Source: Streptomyces sp. LUP47B (lineage in GTDB: Bacteria > Actinomycetota > Actinomycetes > Streptomycetales > Streptomycetaceae). From it: a stretch of DNA of 64,000 nt. The notes beneath the pieces are model-generated. The model was not told the DNA's origin. It ran no database searches and was given only the letters and a program-made list of their open reading frames with translations. Position 1 is the stretch's first letter. Each line of letters starts with the position of its first letter. The DNA is taken from positions 146,791-210,790 of the forward strand of contig NZ_MJAH01000007.1 in assembly GCF_001746295.1 (NCBI RefSeq), read 5' to 3'. The translations under genes were made by a program, and so were the position numbers. Below are positions 48,906 to 58,320 of the stretch, one piece after another.

Positions 48906-51737
48906 TCAACCGGAGTCGGCGCCCGACGCGTCGCTCGCCGGATGTCCGTCCTGGAGTGCGGCGAGCGCGGCAGCGAGCTTGCCCCGGCTGGTGATCCCGA
49001 GGCGGGGATAGATGCGGTACAGGTGAGCTCCGACGGTGCGGTGGGAGATGAACAGGCGCTGGCCGATCTCCCGGTTGCTCAGTCCCCGCGACGCGAGCAC
49101 CGCGATCTGCATTTCCTGGGCCGACAGCCGGTCGCTGGTGTTCGCGTGCCGTCGCCCGCTCGCCTCGCCGGCGGCACGCAACTGCTCGCGGGCCATCTCG
49201 GCCCAGGGCCGCGCGCCGACCCGGTCGAACTCGTCGCGGGCGCTGCGCAGCGGATTCCGGGCGTCGACGTTGTGCCGTTGCCGACGCAGTCGGCGGCCGT
49301 GGTGCAGATGCAGCCGGGCCCGCGCCAGCGCCCAGTCGGCGGGCAACGCGGTCAGTGCCGCGGTGTAGTGCTCCTCCGCCGTGTCGTCCGGCGCCAGCAC
49401 CGCCTCGGTGTAGACGTGGGCCACCACCATCATTTCCGAGGGCAGTCGGGCAGCCAACTCGGGCAGTCCGTCCAGTAGTTCCCGGGCCTGCTGCACGGTG
49501 CCCGCGGCTACTGCGGCGTCCGCCAGGTCCGGTGCGAGCAGCCAGCGGCTGACCGAGTGGTAATGCGGGTCCGTCGGATCGAACGCGCGCGCGAGTGCGG
49601 CGTACGCCTCGGCCGGGCGGCCGTCGAAGAGCGCGAGCAGGCCCTCAATCTGCTGCGCCATGACGGCGGCGAAAGGCATGCCGGGGAACAGCCGGTGGGC
49701 GCGCAGTTCGCCGAGCATCCGTGCCGCGTCCTCGGTCTCCCCGCGCAGCGCCGCCACCAGGCTGCCTGTCGCCTTCACTCCCAGCCAGACGATCCACTCC
49801 CCCGTCTCCTCGGCGAGCGCGAGTCCCTCGCCGGACTCCTCGCGGGCCCGATCGAGCTGACCGAGGTACACCCGCGGCCAACTGCCCGCAAGTGACCGGG
49901 CGAGCAGCCCGAGCCTGCCCTGCGACCGCCACGCCGTGGCCGCCAGTGACAGGTACCGGGCGGCGAGGGTGGCGTCGCCCAGGACCATCGCGCCGCTGCC
50001 GAGGAAATGCATGATCCGGCCGTCCAGGCGGTCCGGCCGAAGGTCGCCGAGCCGCGCGATCACCTCGGCACCGTACCGAAACGGTTCGGTGTACGCCCGT
50101 ACGGTCAGCACGACGGGAGCGTCCGGATCGGGGTTCCACCGGTCCAGCTCGGCAGCGGCCAGCGTGCGCACCCGTGCGTCGCCGTCCTGGAAGAAGCACC
50201 GGGCGGCCGCCCGCCACAGCAGGTTCTCGGCGACCTGCACGCCCCCTGCGTCGAACGCGCCGGCCGCTGTGGTCACCATGTCCTCGATCCGGCGGTGCGG
50301 TTCGTCGGGTTCGAACGCCTCCTTGTCGGATACGACCATGAGGCGGGACCGCTCCAGCGGGCCGAGTTCGCTCATGTCGGCCCGGTCCAGCAATAGCTGG
50401 GTGTGAACCCGGTCGTTGATCTCGCTGGCCCACTCGACCGCCCGGACCAGGATTTCGGTCCTGCGGCGCGGGTCCTGGACGAGCTCGGCCGCCTGGCGCA
50501 GGGCCGGCACGGCGGAGGCCACCTTGCCCCGGGCGAGCGCGGTGTCGGCGAAACGTTCCAGCCGGGTGGCGAGTTCCTCGTCGGGGCCGAGCGTCGCGGC
50601 CGCCAGATGGAGGAGCCGGCGCTCGGGGGTGTCGGCCATGGCCGCGGCGATGGCGCGGTGGGTGGCCAGCCGGTCGGCGACCGTGGCGCGGGTGTAGATC
50701 GCCGAGCGCATCAGCGGATGCCGGAACTCGAGGGTACGGCCGACCAAACCGACGAGGCCCGCGTCGACCGCCTCCTGCACCGCGTCCACGGAAACCGTCG
50801 AGCCTGCCAGACGGCTCGACACCTCCAGCAGCCGGTTCAGTGGCGCGCTGGGCTCGGTGGCAAGGGCCAGCAGGAGCGTTCGGCACTCCGGGCTCGCCGA
50901 GTCCGTACGCGCGGCGAACGCGTCCTCCAGTCGCTGGGTCAGCGGCAGATCGTCCAGCTGCGGCGCGCTGACCTGCACCGTCTTGGGCAGCTCGACCAGG
51001 GCCAGCGGGTTGCCCGCGGCGCGCTCCAGGATGAGAGCCCGGAGCGGCGCCGACAGGTCGGGGGCGCCCGCGTCGAGCAGTTCGGCGGCGGCGGACTGGC
51101 CGAGCGGTTGCAGGTGCAGGTCCGGCTGGCCGCTCGGAACGTGGGAGTCGAGAGCCCGGGACGCCGCCACGATCAGTACGGGAAGATCGCGGGTGCGCCG
51201 AGCGACGAATCTGAGGACGTCTCGGCTCGACGAATCGATCCACTGCAGATCGTCGACGAGCAGCAGGAGCGGTTGCCGGTCGGCCTCGTCGGCGAGCAGT
51301 TCGAGAACAGCGAGCGCGACCTGAAAAATATTTGGCTCGGTCTGGGTGGCGCTGAAGGCGTCGACAAGCGCGGTGCGGTGCGGAAACGGCAGCTTTGCGA
51401 TGCCGTCGGCGGTCGGTTGCAGCAGCAGTTGCAGAGCCGCGAACGGCAGCCACAGCTCGGTCTCCACACCGGCTGCGCTCAGCACCCTGAAACCGCTCTC
51501 GGTGCCCTCGGCGCCGACTGTGCGCAGTAGTGCCGACTTGCCGAGGCCGGCGGTGCCGTGGATCAACAGCGCACCGCCGCGGCCGTCCGCCGCGTCCGCC
51601 AGAAGCCCCCGCAGGATGCGCAGCTCCGCGTCCCGGCCGATCATCGCGCGGGGGTTCGGTCCGGCCTCAGGAGGGCCCCGGCTGCTGTGCTGTGCATGTG
51701 CGGCTTCCTCCGTGCGGGGAGTCACGTCGCACCACAT
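48906..51737 (-). CDS. LAL-type LuxR regulator 2
   Basis: A protein of up to 943 residues. Walker A GTAGLGKS is at 61-68 and Walker B LLLLVDDLQWIDSS at about 157-170. TPR-like repeats fill the middle. The LuxR HTH is LSAQEMQIAVLASRGLSNRE, IGQRLFISHRTVGAHLYRIY at about 871-910, with a short Ser/Asp-rich tail. The N-terminus is uncertain: ATG 51737 or GTG 51725 are both possible and conserved sequence begins only at MIGRDAELRI. It is upstream of LAL 1 with a gap of 176 bases. It may act on the adjacent sugar kinase/transporter/Wbl operon, whose 3' end it follows. Confidence 0.9.
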   Translation of the reverse strand: MWCDVTPRTEEAAHAQHSSRGPPEAGPNPRAMIGRDAELRILRGLLADAADGRGGALLIHGTAGLGKSALLRTVGAEGTESGFRVLSAAGVETELWLPFAALQLLLQPTADGIAKLPFPHRTALVDAFSATQTEPNIFQVALAVLELLADEADRQPLLLLVDDLQWIDSSSRDVLRFVARRTRDLPVLIVAASRALDSHVPSGQPDLHLQPLGQSAAAELLDAGAPDLSAPLRALILERAAGNPLALVELPKTVQVSAPQLDDLPLTQRLEDAFAARTDSASPECRTLLLALATEPSAPLNRLLEVSSRLAGSTVSVDAVQEAVDAGLVGLVGRTLEFRHPLMRSAIYTRATVADRLATHRAIAAAMADTPERRLLHLAAATLGPDEELATRLERFADTALARGKVASAVPALRQAAELVQDPRRRTEILVRAVEWASEINDRVHTQLLLDRADMSELGPLERSRLMVVSDKEAFEPDEPHRRIEDMVTTAAGAFDAGGVQVAENLLWRAAARCFFQDGDARVRTLAAAELDRWNPDPDAPVVLTVRAYTEPFRYGAEVIARLGDLRPDRLDGRIMHFLGSGAMVLGDATLAARYLSLAATAWRSQGRLGLLARSLAGSWPRVYLGQLDRAREESGEGLALAEETGEWIVWLGVKATGSLVAALRGETEDAARMLGELRAHRLFPGMPFAAVMAQQIEGLLALFDGRPAEAYAALARAFDPTDPHYHSVSRWLLAPDLADAAVAAGTVQQARELLDGLPELAARLPSEMMVVAHVYTEAVLAPDDTAEEHYTAALTALPADWALARARLHLHHGRRLRRQRHNVDARNPLRSARDEFDRVGARPWAEMAREQLRAAGEASGRRHANTSDRLSAQEMQIAVLASRGLSNREIGQRLFISHRTVGAHLYRIYPRLGITSRGKLAAALAALQDGHPASDASGADSG

Positions 51738-51837
51738 CCTAGCCGTGGCCCCTTACACCCTCGGCGCGATCGCACCATCGGTAGGACGACTCATGTCTCG
51801 ACTGCACCACGGCCCCGAGGCCCGGATCCGAAGGCGG

Positions 51838-52146
51838 TCACCCGACGGAACCCGAACTCACGCCCGGCGGCGGCCCGATGCGAATGAGCGTCTCCCGTGT
51901 CTCCTCGGTCAGGCCTCCCCAGATCCCGTACCGCTCCCGGTTGTCGAGCGCGTACCGGCGGCACGGAATCCGCACCGGGCACTCATCGCAGATCATCAGT
52001 GCCCGTCGGACGGTCGCCAGGTCGCCCGGAGCGGGGAAGAAGGTCGTCATGTCGACACCTCGGCACGCTGCGGACTGCCACCCTCCGGCTGCTGGGCGGA
52101 CGGGCAGGACACGGTCGTTCATCAGGTGGGTACCAGGCGCGGTCAT
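51838..52146 (-). CDS. WhiB-like (Wbl) iron-sulfur regulator
   Basis: A 102-residue Wbl protein. Four cluster cysteines are at 28, 53, 56 and 62 (AACRG, then ICDECPVRIPC), followed by the GIWGG turn at 74-78 (YGIWGGLTEETRETL). Wbl proteins hold a [4Fe-4S] cluster, sense NO or O2 and bind the principal sigma factor. The ATG overlaps the sugar transporter stop (ATGA) and its SD, GGAGGAG, lies in the transporter 3' end, so the three genes glucokinase, transporter and Wbl appear to be one operon. It has only a short basic tail after the cluster domain. Confidence 0.9.
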   Translation of the reverse strand: MTAPGTHLMNDRVLPVRPAAGGWQSAACRGVDMTTFFPAPGDLATVRRALMICDECPVRIPCRRYALDNRERYGIWGGLTEETRETLIRIGPPPGVSSGSVG

Positions 52147-53576
52147 CCCATCTCCTCCAGCTTCTTGCCATTGGTCTCGCGCACCCTGACGGCGACGAAG
52201 AGGAAGGAGAGCACGGCGAAGCCCGCGTAGACGGCGTAGGTGGACGACAGGTTCCAGTCCGACATGCGGGGGAAGCTCTCGGTGACGGCCCAGTTGGCGA
52301 TCCAGTTCGCGGCGGTCGCCACCGACATCGCGGCGGCGCGGATCCGCAGCGGGAACATCTCGCCGACCATCACCCAGAGCACCACACCCCAGGAGACCGC
52401 GAAGAAGAACACGAAGGCGTGGGCGGCGACCAGCGCCACGGTGCCCTGGGCGTCCGGGATGGACAGATGGCCGCCGCTGCCCGTCTTGTAGGAAAAGGCC
52501 CAGGACGCGAAGGCCAGCGACACGGCCATGCCGGCCGATCCGGTCAGCGCGAGCGGTTTGCGGCCGACCCTGTCGATCAGCAGCATCGCCACGACGGTTC
52601 CGACGATGTTGACGATCGATGTGGACAGGCTGATCAGAAGGGAGTTGGCCTGGTCGATACCCACCGACTGCCACAGCAGCGACGAGTAGTAGAAGATGAC
52701 GTTGATGCCGACGAGTTGCTGGAAGACGGCCAGCCCGATGCCGACCCACACGATCGGCAGCAGCCCGAAGCGGCCGTCGAGCAGATCGCGTACCCGCGGC
52801 TTGTGATCGGTCTTGAGCGCATGCTGGATCTCGGCGATCCGCTCCTCCGAGCCCGCGTACGTGCCCTGCAGGTCGCGCAGCACCGCGAGGGCCTGGACCT
52901 CACGGCCCCTCGCGACGAGGAAGTGCGGCGACTCCGGGATGCGCAGGGTGAGGAGCAGGTAGGCGAGCGCGGGTACGACCGCGGCCATGAGCATCCACTG
53001 CCAGGCATGCAGGGCACCCAGCATGTTCTCGCTCCTGCCGTCGGCGCCTCGGGCGATGCCCCAGTTGACGAGTTGGGACGCGGTGATGCCGAGCACGATG
53101 GCCGCCTGCTGGAACGAGGCCAGCCGCCCGCGGTGGTCGGGCGGCGCGACCTCGGCGATATAGGTGGGCCCGATCAGCGAGGCGAGGCCGATCGCCATAC
53201 CTCCGACGATGCGCCAGGCGCCCAGGTCCCAGACGGAGAAGGGCATGGACGAGCCGAGCGCGCTGATCGCGAAGAGAACCGCGGCGAGGTGCATCACGCG
53301 CCGACGGCCGATGCGGTCGGCCAGACGTCCGGCGACGGCGGCTCCGAACGCTGAACCGAGCAGAGCGGAGGCGACGATGGTGCCCGTCTCGCTGGAGGTG
53401 ACGTCGAATCGGTGCTGGATTCCGGTGACGGCGCCGTTGATGACGGCACTGTCGTAGCCGAACAGGAAGCCGCCGGTCGACGCGGCCGCCGAGATGTAGG
53501 TGACGCGCCGTAGATTGGTCGGGCGGAGCGCGGCCCTCGAGTGGGCCCGCCCTGCGGAAGAGGCGTTCGCGGTCAT
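52143..53576 (-). CDS. MFS sugar:proton symporter (sugar porter family)
   Basis: A 477-residue twelve-helix transporter. Sugar-porter signatures are seen: FLFGYDSAVINGAVTGIQHR in helix 1, RLADRIGRRRVMHLAAVLFA for the loop 2-3 motif, RIPESPHFLVARGRE after helix 6, GIGLAVFQQLVGINVIFYYS in helix 7 and LLIDRVGRKPLALTG for the loop 8-9 motif. It probably imports glucose or a similar hexose. ATG 53576 has AAGGAG about ten bases upstream. It follows a ROK kinase gene by 79 bases and overlaps the Wbl gene. Confidence 0.93.
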   Translation of the reverse strand: MTANASSAGRAHSRAALRPTNLRRVTYISAAASTGGFLFGYDSAVINGAVTGIQHRFDVTSSETGTIVASALLGSAFGAAVAGRLADRIGRRRVMHLAAVLFAISALGSSMPFSVWDLGAWRIVGGMAIGLASLIGPTYIAEVAPPDHRGRLASFQQAAIVLGITASQLVNWGIARGADGRSENMLGALHAWQWMLMAAVVPALAYLLLTLRIPESPHFLVARGREVQALAVLRDLQGTYAGSEERIAEIQHALKTDHKPRVRDLLDGRFGLLPIVWVGIGLAVFQQLVGINVIFYYSSLLWQSVGIDQANSLLISLSTSIVNIVGTVVAMLLIDRVGRKPLALTGSAGMAVSLAFASWAFSYKTGSGGHLSIPDAQGTVALVAAHAFVFFFAVSWGVVLWVMVGEMFPLRIRAAAMSVATAANWIANWAVTESFPRMSDWNLSSTYAVYAGFAVLSFLFVAVRVRETNGKKLEEMG

Positions 53577-53655
53577 GGACAAGGACTCCTTCACAGAGGG
53601 ACTGCGCTGATGACCGGGCACCGGTTTTCGTGCCCGTCGGCGAGCGTGCCGCCGC

Positions 53656-54642
53656 TCAGACGGCCGCCGGGGCGGAGAGCAGTTCATGCAAGCGGGCGAG
53701 GTTCGCCGCGCCGATGAGGCCGGCGTCCGAGCCCACGGTGGCGGTGCGGACCTCGGCATGGACACGGTGCTCGCCGCCGCCGAGGGCCCGACGGTAGGAG
53801 ATCTCGGCCGGGCGCCTGATCAGCTCGCCGGTGTCGCCGAGGCCACCGCCGATGACGAGGACGGACGGGTCGAGGATGGAGGCGAGGTCGGCGAGAGCCT
53901 GGCCCAGCCAGCGGCCCGACTGCGCGAACACCTCGAGGGAGAAGGGGTCGCCGCTGAGGGCGGCCTTGGTCACATGCTGCCCGTCAAGGCCGTCGGGGGT
54001 GCCGTCGCCCAGCGCGAGCACCATCGCGGCCCGTGCCGGATCGGCCGCCGCCATCTCGCGGGCGCGGCGGGTGTGGGCCGCTCCGCTGGCGTACTGCTCC
54101 ATGCAGCCGTCCTGGCCGCACGGGCAGGGCAGCCCGTCGGGGACCGCCCGGTAGTGGCCGATCTCGCCTGCCATGCCGAAGCGGCCGCGGAAGAGCCGGC
54201 CCCTGCTGATGATGCCGCCGCCCAGGCCGGTGCCCGCCATGATCATCACCATGTCGTCGTGCCCGGCACCGGCTCCATGGATGAACTCGCCCCAGGCGGC
54301 GGCGTTCGCGTCGTTCTCGACGACGACCGGAAGCCCGGTGGCCTCCTGGACGATCTCCCGGATCTCCTTGTCGTGCCAGCCCAGGTTGGGTGCGAAGCGC
54401 ACCGTCGAGCGGTCCGCGTCCACGTATCCGGCTGCTCCGACGCCGACCGCCCGGACGTCGTCCCAGCCCTCGCGGACCCGCTGGACCGCCTCGGCGATCG
54501 CCCCGGCGATCCGGTCCGGGTCGTGCGGGGTGGGGACGCGCACCCGGGAGACGACCTCCCCTCCGGGGTCGACCGTCCCGGCTGCGATCTTCGTGCCGCC
54601 GAGATCGACGCCGACGGTCAGACCACCGTTCTGCTCGTTCAT
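53656..54642 (-). CDS. ROK-family glucokinase-like sugar kinase
   Basis: A 328-residue ROK kinase. The ATP motif is VGVDLGGTKIAAGTV (10-24). The substrate segment VVVENDANAAAWGEF is at about 107-120. Zinc-binding residues are His163 (GEIGHYR) and Cys173, Cys175 and Cys180 (CPCGQDGC), with MEQYASG following. This matches actinobacterial glucokinases that phosphorylate incoming glucose with ATP. The SD is weak. It is the first gene of the operon with a sugar transporter and a Wbl gene. Confidence 0.93.
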   Translation of the reverse strand: MNEQNGGLTVGVDLGGTKIAAGTVDPGGEVVSRVRVPTPHDPDRIAGAIAEAVQRVREGWDDVRAVGVGAAGYVDADRSTVRFAPNLGWHDKEIREIVQEATGLPVVVENDANAAAWGEFIHGAGAGHDDMVMIMAGTGLGGGIISRGRLFRGRFGMAGEIGHYRAVPDGLPCPCGQDGCMEQYASGAAHTRRAREMAAADPARAAMVLALGDGTPDGLDGQHVTKAALSGDPFSLEVFAQSGRWLGQALADLASILDPSVLVIGGGLGDTGELIRRPAEISYRRALGGGEHRVHAEVRTATVGSDAGLIGAANLARLHELLSAPAAV

Positions 54643-54995
54643 GCGGCACCGCCCACGCCGTTGAATCGACGGTGCGCGTGCCGACGTCTGTGTCCGCCTG
54701 GTCGGTGCAGGCTGACGGGACAGTGAGACATGGTGTGGCTCCAGACGTTGTCATTTCGTGCGAAGAAGGGGGGGAAGCCTGCTCGTCATGAGCCGGAACA
54801 ACCGGCATGGCGGCTTCGGCACCCCGGAGGCGGCGTTCGTCGCCGGTCCGCCTACCGGCTCAGCTTCCGTAATCCGGTGGCGAGTTGCATGAGTCATTCG
54901 ACTGTGTCCGGCGTAAGTCGCTCGTTGTGTCACACATCCGGGCCGTGCGTTGTCTTCTAAGCGAACCAAGTCGGATCGACCGGAGGTGTGACACG
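54643..54995. other. Divergent intergenic region between the glucokinase and cupin genes
   Basis: 353 bases without a gene. It must hold promoters for both directions. I see no clear -35/-10 pair and no extended dyad. The SD of the cupin gene (GGAGG, 54982-54986) is at the right end. Confidence 0.4.
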
Positions 54996-55436
54996 GTGTT
55001 GGACAACGAATCAATGAGCGGCGTGGACGAGCACGGGAGCCAGGACGGGACCGGGCCCAGGATGCTGGCGGACGTCAAGCCGCCCTTCGTGCCGGAGGGT
55101 GCTTCGGCGATGACCGTGGTGGTCGAGTGGCCTCCGGGACACCCCGGGACGCCCCCGCACCGACACTCGGGCCCCTGTTTCGGCTACGTCACCGAAGGCG
55201 CCGTCCGGTGGGAACTCGAGGGCGAGCCCGAGCGGGTCATCAAGGCCGGTGAGACGTTCTGGGAGCCGGGCGGTGACGTGATCCACTACCAGAACGGCAA
55301 CGCCCTGTCGGATACGCCGGCCAAGTACGTCGTCATCATGCTGTGCGCGCCCGGCGGGCCGATGCTCACGCTGGTCGAAGAGGAAGAGCTGTCGAAACGG
55401 GCCCACCTGCGAGCCCCGCGGCCTTCCGCCGGCTGA
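54996..55436 (+). CDS. Cupin-domain protein
   Basis: A 146-residue single-domain cupin: PGHPGTPPHRHSGPCFGYVT and WELEGEPERVIKAGETFWEP supply the two cupin motifs (HxH...E/H) and the last strands read VIHYQNGNALSDTPAKYVVI. A metal-dependent isomerase, dioxygenase or sensor role is possible. GTG 54996 has GGAGG nine bases before it. It lies 52 bases before LAL regulator 3 on the same strand, so the two may be co-transcribed. Confidence 0.8.
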   Translation: MLDNESMSGVDEHGSQDGTGPRMLADVKPPFVPEGASAMTVVVEWPPGHPGTPPHRHSGPCFGYVTEGAVRWELEGEPERVIKAGETFWEPGGDVIHYQNGNALSDTPAKYVVIMLCAPGGPMLTLVEEEELSKRAHLRAPRPSAG

Positions 55437-55488
55437 ACCACGGCCCGGGAACGAGTGTCCGCCACGTCAGATCTCGAAGGGGGCCGCT

Positions 55489-58320
55489 GTGGCCGGTCAT
55501 GGGTCGGCACCGCCCAGCACGATCGAGGGGCTGGTAGGACGCGACAGCGAACTGGAGCTGCTTCGGTCGTACGTCGACCAGGTGCTCGGGCACGGTGGAG
55601 TGCTGGTGCTGTCCGGGGAGCCGGGCGTCGGCAAGTCCGCGCTTCTGGAGGCCGCGGCGACCGCGGCGACGGCGGCCGGCGCGCTGGTCCTGCGCTCCGA
55701 CGGGGTCGAGTTCCTCGCGGATCTGAGCTTCGCCGGACTGAACCACGTACTCGAACCCCTGCTGCACGAGTCCGACGGACTCGACCCGGTGCACCGCGAC
55801 GCCCTGACCGTGGCGCTGGGCGCGGGTGACGGTGCGCCGGTGGATCGGCTGGTCCTCTACGGAGCCGTACTGGCCCTGCTCCGCCGGGCGTCGAGCAGCC
55901 GTCCCGTTCTGCTGGTCATCGACGATCTGCAATGGGTCGACCGGGCGAGCGCCGCGGCGCTCGCGTTCGTCGCCCGGCGGCTGGCCGGGACCCGAGTGGG
56001 CCTCCTCGCCGCCTCACGGCCGGGGTTCGAGAGCTTCTTCGAACGCGCGGGGCTTCCCGAGCTCACCGTGTCTCCGCTGGACGACAGGGCGGCAGCCGCC
56101 CTGGTCGGCACCCACTTCCCGCTGCTCGCCGGTCAGGAGCTGCGTCGGGTCCTCGCGCAGGCGCGGGGCAATCCGCTGGCACTGCTGGAACTCCCGGCCG
56201 CGCTCGACGACTCGCGAGGCAGCGCGGGAGTGCTGCTGTCCGAGGTGCTCCCGCTCAGCCGTCGACTGCGAGACCTGTACGGCTCCCGGGTCGCGGCGAT
56301 GCCTGCACCCACCCGTCGGCTGCTGCTCCTGGCCGCGCTGGAGGGCGGCGGCGACCTGTCGGTCCTGCGGGCCGCCGCCCCCGACGAGGACGTACTGGCC
56401 CTTCTCGCTCCCGCGGAGCGGGCGCAGCTGCTGCGGATCGAACACCGGGGACTGGGGCGGCTGTCCTTCCACCATCCTCTGATCCGCGCGACCGTCGTGT
56501 CGGGCTCGACCAGCGGTCAGCGCCTGGACGCCCACCAGGCCCTGGCCAAAGCGCTGACCAGTGATCCCGATCGCCTGGCCTGGCACCTGGCTGAGGCCAC
56601 ACCCGATCCTGACGAGCAGGTCGCTGCGCTCCTGGAGGACACCGCACACCGGGCCCGCCGACGCGGCGACGCCGTCGGCGCCTTCAACGCGCTGGTACGG
56701 TCCGCCGACCTCACTCCGGGCCCCGCGGACCGCGGCAGACGGCTCGCCGAAGCCGCCTTCGTGGGCGCGGACGTCGCCGGAGAGCTGCGCACCGCGGCCG
56801 AACTGCTCGTGGAGGCCCGGCGTGCCGACCCGGAACTGCGGGGATCACTGCGGGCGGCGGCCGCGGCCTCCCAGGTGCTGCTCAACCGCGACGGTGATGT
56901 CAATACAGCGCACAGGTTGCTGGTCGGTGCGATCACGACCCGCGACGGCAGGTCCGACGGCGACGACGAGGCGCTCTTCGAGGCGCTGTGCACCCTGCGA
57001 AGGGTGTGTCTGTGCGCGGGCCGACCCGAGTTCTGGGACGCGTACCGGGCCGCCATGTCGCAGTTGACCGTGCCGATGCCTCCCCTCCAGGAACTGCTGG
57101 GTGACGTCTACTCCGACCCGGCACGTTCCTCCCCGGCAGCCCTCGGCCTGCTCGACACGGTCATCCACGACCTGCACCGGGAGACCGACCCGAGCCGGAT
57201 CGAACGGGTCGCGATGGCGGCGCTGTTCGTGGACCGGGCGGCCGGGTGCCGTGCGGCGCTCTGGCCCGTCGTCGAGGACGGGCGTGAAGGCGGCGCGGTC
57301 ACGTCGGCGCTCATGGCGCTGGTGGTGCTGTGTCTGGACGACTTCGTGACGGGTCGATGGGACGAGTGCGGCTCCCTGGCGAAGGAGGGGCTGGCCCTGT
57401 GCGAGGCTCACGGCTATCAGATGCTGGCCCAGCAGTTCCACCGGGCCCAGGGCCTGCTGGCCGCGGCGCGGGGCGACGACGGCACGGTGCGGGAGCTCGC
57501 GCAGAGGATCACGGAGTGGGCGGTGCCCCGCGGCGCTCGTACCGTCGAGCACTTCGCACGGCACATGACGGCACTGGCCGCCCTGGGACGCGGTGACCAC
57601 GATGACGCCTACCTCGCCGCCTCGGCGATCAGCCCGTCAGGCATGCTGGCCCCCCATGCCCCGCTGGCTCTGTGGGTTCCCATGGACCTGGTGGAAGCCG
57701 CAGTGCGCAGCGGACGCCGAGCCGACGCACTCGCCCATGTCGCCGCGATGCGGCAGACGGGCCTGCCCGGCGTCTCCGGCCGTCTGGCACTGGTCACCGC
57801 CGGTTCGGCCGCGATCGCCGCGCCCGAGGACCGGGCCCCCGAGGCCTTCGAGGAAGCGCTCGCCGTTCCCGGTGCCGAGCGCTGGCCCTTCGACCTCGCC
57901 CGGATCCGCCTCGCATACGGACAGCATCTGCGTCGCGCACGGGCCGCCGACGACGCCCGGACGCACCTCGCCGCCGCCCTCAAGACCTTCCGCCGTCTCG
58001 GGGCCGTCCCCTGGGCCGCGCGGGCAGCGGAAGAGCTGCGGGCCACCGTCCGTAACGCCACCTGGGGGGCCTACCAGGCCCCGGGGGCCGGCCCGCTCAC
58101 GGAGCAGGAACACCAGATCGCCGCACTCGCCGCGACCGGGCTGAGCAACAAGCAGATCGGCGAACGTCTGTTCTTCTCCCACCGTACCGTGGGGGCCCAC
58201 CTGCACCGGATCTTCCGGAAGCTGGGCGTCACCTCGCGTGTCACCCTCGGCGAGGCCCTCGCCGCACTGCCGCCTCAGCAGTCCCGGGCAGAACGGTCTC
58301 CCAGCGCTTCGCAGACCTAG
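55489..58320 (+). CDS. LAL-type LuxR regulator 3
   Basis: A 943-residue regulator. Walker A GEPGVGKS is at 43-50 and Walker B VIDDLQWVDRAS at about 143-154. A TPR-like centre follows. The LuxR HTH LTEQEHQIAALAATGLSNKQ, IGERLFFSHRTVGAHLHRIF lies at about 870-909. GTG 55489 is preceded by AAGGGGG. Its stop codon shares the palindrome CTAG with the stop of LAL 4, so the two genes converge and overlap by four bases. The two are paralogs: both have AISPxGxLxPHAPxAL and DLVEAAVxxxR in the same place. Confidence 0.92.
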   Translation: MAGHGSAPPSTIEGLVGRDSELELLRSYVDQVLGHGGVLVLSGEPGVGKSALLEAAATAATAAGALVLRSDGVEFLADLSFAGLNHVLEPLLHESDGLDPVHRDALTVALGAGDGAPVDRLVLYGAVLALLRRASSSRPVLLVIDDLQWVDRASAAALAFVARRLAGTRVGLLAASRPGFESFFERAGLPELTVSPLDDRAAAALVGTHFPLLAGQELRRVLAQARGNPLALLELPAALDDSRGSAGVLLSEVLPLSRRLRDLYGSRVAAMPAPTRRLLLLAALEGGGDLSVLRAAAPDEDVLALLAPAERAQLLRIEHRGLGRLSFHHPLIRATVVSGSTSGQRLDAHQALAKALTSDPDRLAWHLAEATPDPDEQVAALLEDTAHRARRRGDAVGAFNALVRSADLTPGPADRGRRLAEAAFVGADVAGELRTAAELLVEARRADPELRGSLRAAAAASQVLLNRDGDVNTAHRLLVGAITTRDGRSDGDDEALFEALCTLRRVCLCAGRPEFWDAYRAAMSQLTVPMPPLQELLGDVYSDPARSSPAALGLLDTVIHDLHRETDPSRIERVAMAALFVDRAAGCRAALWPVVEDGREGGAVTSALMALVVLCLDDFVTGRWDECGSLAKEGLALCEAHGYQMLAQQFHRAQGLLAAARGDDGTVRELAQRITEWAVPRGARTVEHFARHMTALAALGRGDHDDAYLAASAISPSGMLAPHAPLALWVPMDLVEAAVRSGRRADALAHVAAMRQTGLPGVSGRLALVTAGSAAIAAPEDRAPEAFEEALAVPGAERWPFDLARIRLAYGQHLRRARAADDARTHLAAALKTFRRLGAVPWAARAAEELRATVRNATWGAYQAPGAGPLTEQEHQIAALAATGLSNKQIGERLFFSHRTVGAHLHRIFRKLGVTSRVTLGEALAALPPQQSRAERSPSASQT

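Noticed and set aside
48730..48909. N-terminal extension of LAL regulator 1 by about 60 residues
   Set aside because: The extra residues are not conserved with the other regulators, and a good SD precedes ATG 48729.
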